This document shows, piece by piece, positions 62,744 to 64,000 of a stretch of 64,000 nucleotides of DNA. The stretch spans positions 62,001 through 126,000 of the forward strand of contig JAGYIG010000006.1 of the NCBI GenBank assembly GCA_018402455.1. Reading direction: 5' to 3'. How positions within the stretch are numbered: the first letter of the stretch is position 1; each line of letters starts with the position of its first letter. Source of the stretch: Opitutaceae bacterium (lineage in GTDB: Bacteria > Verrucomicrobiota > Verrucomicrobiia > Opitutales > Opitutaceae). Position numbers and translations under genes: made by a program. Under the pieces are notes generated by a model. That model saw only the letters and a program-made list of their open reading frames with translations, was not told the origin of the DNA and did not search any database.

Positions 62744-64000
62744 ATGGCACTGCTTGCCTCCGATCAACTGCCGGACCGCTTCACCGCCGCGTTGTCCGCA
62801 GAGCAACAGCTCATCGTCCTTGAGGCGGAGCGGCATCACCGGGTGGCCGCCATGGCCACCGCCCTCGATCGCAGTGAAGCCGAAGTGCTGCGCGAAATCG
62901 GCGAGGCCGCCGCCATCGATCTCGCCTCCGACCTGCGCGCCGACCACTCCGCCCTGCGCCTGCTACCCGCCCGGTTGGTTCACGAGTATCAGATCCTGCC
63001 CATCGACCTGAGTGGACCGCCCACCGCCCCCGATCCGGGCGCACCGGAAATCGATCCCGTGGAGCCGGGACCCGAGACCCCCCTGCACCTCGCCACGGCC
63101 TGGCTGCCGGATGACGTCATGTCCGACTGGATCCGGACCTTCACTCCGCGGCCCGTGGTCTGGCATCTCGCCGTCGCCGAACGGGTGCACCAACTCATCG
63201 TGGAACATTTCGGCGTCGGGGCCGCCTCGCTCGACGAGGGCGACGAGGATTACCTCGCCCCCGAGGCCGCCGATGCCGCCGGAGAGATCGCCGACGAAGA
63301 TGCCGCCGTGGTGCGGTTTGTCACCGAGGTGATTTCTCAGGCCATCACCGACGAAGCAACCGACATCCATTTTGAACCCCAGGACGGGCAGCTGCGCATT
63401 CGTTACCGGGTCGATGGTTTGCTGGTGCCCGTGCCGGTGCCGGAAAACCTGCTGCGCTACCAGGACGCCATCATCTCGCGGGTGAAGATCATGGCCAAAT
63501 TGAACATTTCGGAAAAACGCCTGCCCCAGGATGGCCGGATCAACTTCAAGGCCAACGGCGTGACCCTCGATATCCGCGTATCGACCTTTCCCACCATCTA
63601 CGCCGAGTCCATTTCCCTGCGGTTGCTCAATCAGAAGAAGCAGGCCTTTTCCATGGAGAAGCTGGGCATGAGCCGGCAGGAACAGGACATCATCGCCGAG
63701 GTTCTCAACTACCCTCATGGCATCATCCTCGTCACGGGCCCCACCGGCTCGGGCAAGTCCACTTCGCTCAACGCCTTTCTGCGCAAGATCAACTCCACCG
63801 ACCTGCGCATCATCACCATCGAGGATCCCATTGAATACGAGATCGAGGGCGTCAACCAACTGCAGGTGCGCTCGGAAATCGGCCTGACCTTTGCCAGCGC
63901 CCTGCGCCACGTGCTGCGGCAGGATCCCGACGTGATCATGGTCGGCGAGATTCGCGACCGCGAAACCGCCGATATCGCGATTCGGGCGTCCCTCACCGGT
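62744..64000 (+). CDS. gspE: GspE-like type II secretion ATPase (3' end cut by window)
   Basis: 419 residues are visible. The N-terminal half is an adapter domain ('LDRSEAEVLREIGEAAAIDL'). Then 'EATDIHFEPQDGQLRIRYRVDGL' and 'AKLNISEKRLPQDGRI' match GspE/PilB. Walker A is 'VTGPTGSGKSTSLN' at about residues 332-341; the Asp box is 'IITIEDPIEYEIEG'. Walker B is 'DVIMVGEIRDRETADIAIRASLTG', and the window ends there. It powers pseudopilus or pilus assembly from the cytoplasm. ATG 62744 starts right after gspD. Confidence 0.93.
   Translation, partial: MALLASDQLPDRFTAALSAEQQLIVLEAERHHRVAAMATALDRSEAEVLREIGEAAAIDLASDLRADHSALRLLPARLVHEYQILPIDLSGPPTAPDPGAPEIDPVEPGPETPLHLATAWLPDDVMSDWIRTFTPRPVVWHLAVAERVHQLIVEHFGVGAASLDEGDEDYLAPEAADAAGEIADEDAAVVRFVTEVISQAITDEATDIHFEPQDGQLRIRYRVDGLLVPVPVPENLLRYQDAIISRVKIMAKLNISEKRLPQDGRINFKANGVTLDIRVSTFPTIYAESISLRLLNQKKQAFSMEKLGMSRQEQDIIAEVLNYPHGIILVTGPTGSGKSTSLNAFLRKINSTDLRIITIEDPIEYEIEGVNQLQVRSEIGLTFASALRHVLRQDPDVIMVGEIRDRETADIAIRASLTG

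Noticed and set aside
60614-62947. A 777-codon open frame antisense to gspD
   Set aside because: The plus strand encodes a complete secretin; the antisense text has no family motifs.
1-64000. CRISPR arrays, tRNA or rRNA genes
   Set aside because: No regular repeat-spacer pattern was noticed. No tRNA cloverleaf or rRNA sequence was recognised.

Overview
The window looks like a chromosomal stretch of a GC-rich (roughly 65%) Verrucomicrobiota bacterium, most likely from the Opitutae/Opitutaceae. This rests on gene content: a secreted-protein C-terminus of a type common there, the GldA/F/G plus DUF4340 set, many Gfo/Idh/MocA oxidoreductases, DUF1080 domains, and LacI and AraC regulators beside polysaccharide genes. 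Dispersed hairpins lie in most gene gaps. I see no rRNA, tRNA, CRISPR, phage or transposase genes.

Layout. 0-6.6 kb: end of a secreted protein, a CPBP membrane protease joined in frame to proA, two small hypothetical genes, then nadC-birA-coaX (cofactor genes). 6.7-12.1 kb: a glycoside-hydrolase-like protein, a PLP decarboxylase and a secreted GH10 xylanase. 12.3-18.4 kb (minus strand): two Gfo/Idh/MocA oxidoreductases, a frameshifted DUF1080 gene and two zinc-type dehydrogenases, one frameshifted. 18.5-20.4 kb: a serine hydrolase and a peptidase E-like protein. 20.5-28.7 kb: a GldA/F/G-type ABC exporter, a DUF4340 protein and a heavily frameshifted AsmA-like gene. 28.8-36.7 kb: a large CHASE/PAS hybrid histidine kinase, a LacI regulator, an enolase-superfamily protein and an AraC regulator.

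36.7-46.3 kb is the most interesting part. It is a tightly packed ten-gene operon for corrinoid-dependent methyl transfer: UroD-family methyltransferase, corrinoid protein, MetF fused to a MetV-like Cys domain, methyl-tetrahydrofolate methyltransferase, amidohydrolase, RACo-type activator, MetH-activation-like protein, two unknown small proteins and a TIM-barrel isomerase/epimerase. An FdhF/YdeP molybdopterin oxidoreductase follows (46.5-48.8 kb). The set would move a methyl group from an unknown donor to tetrahydrofolate and oxidise it. The UroD-like protein lacks the usual zinc ligands, so the donor substrate may be new.

49.0-58.1 kb: a small lipoprotein, a Gfo/Idh/MocA protein, an AraC regulator, rhaB and rhaA (L-rhamnose catabolism), mqo, an outer-membrane-type protein and a YbaY-META lipoprotein. 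58.7-64 kb: a protein with a degenerate P-loop, aroC, and the start of a type II secretion/pilus locus (gspD, gspE), cut by the window edge.

All six convergent gene junctions in the window carry palindromic hairpin elements whose arms differ in sequence but stay complementary. Frameshifts cluster at 16.1-16.8 kb and 26.7-28.7 kb and may be gene decay or sequence errors.
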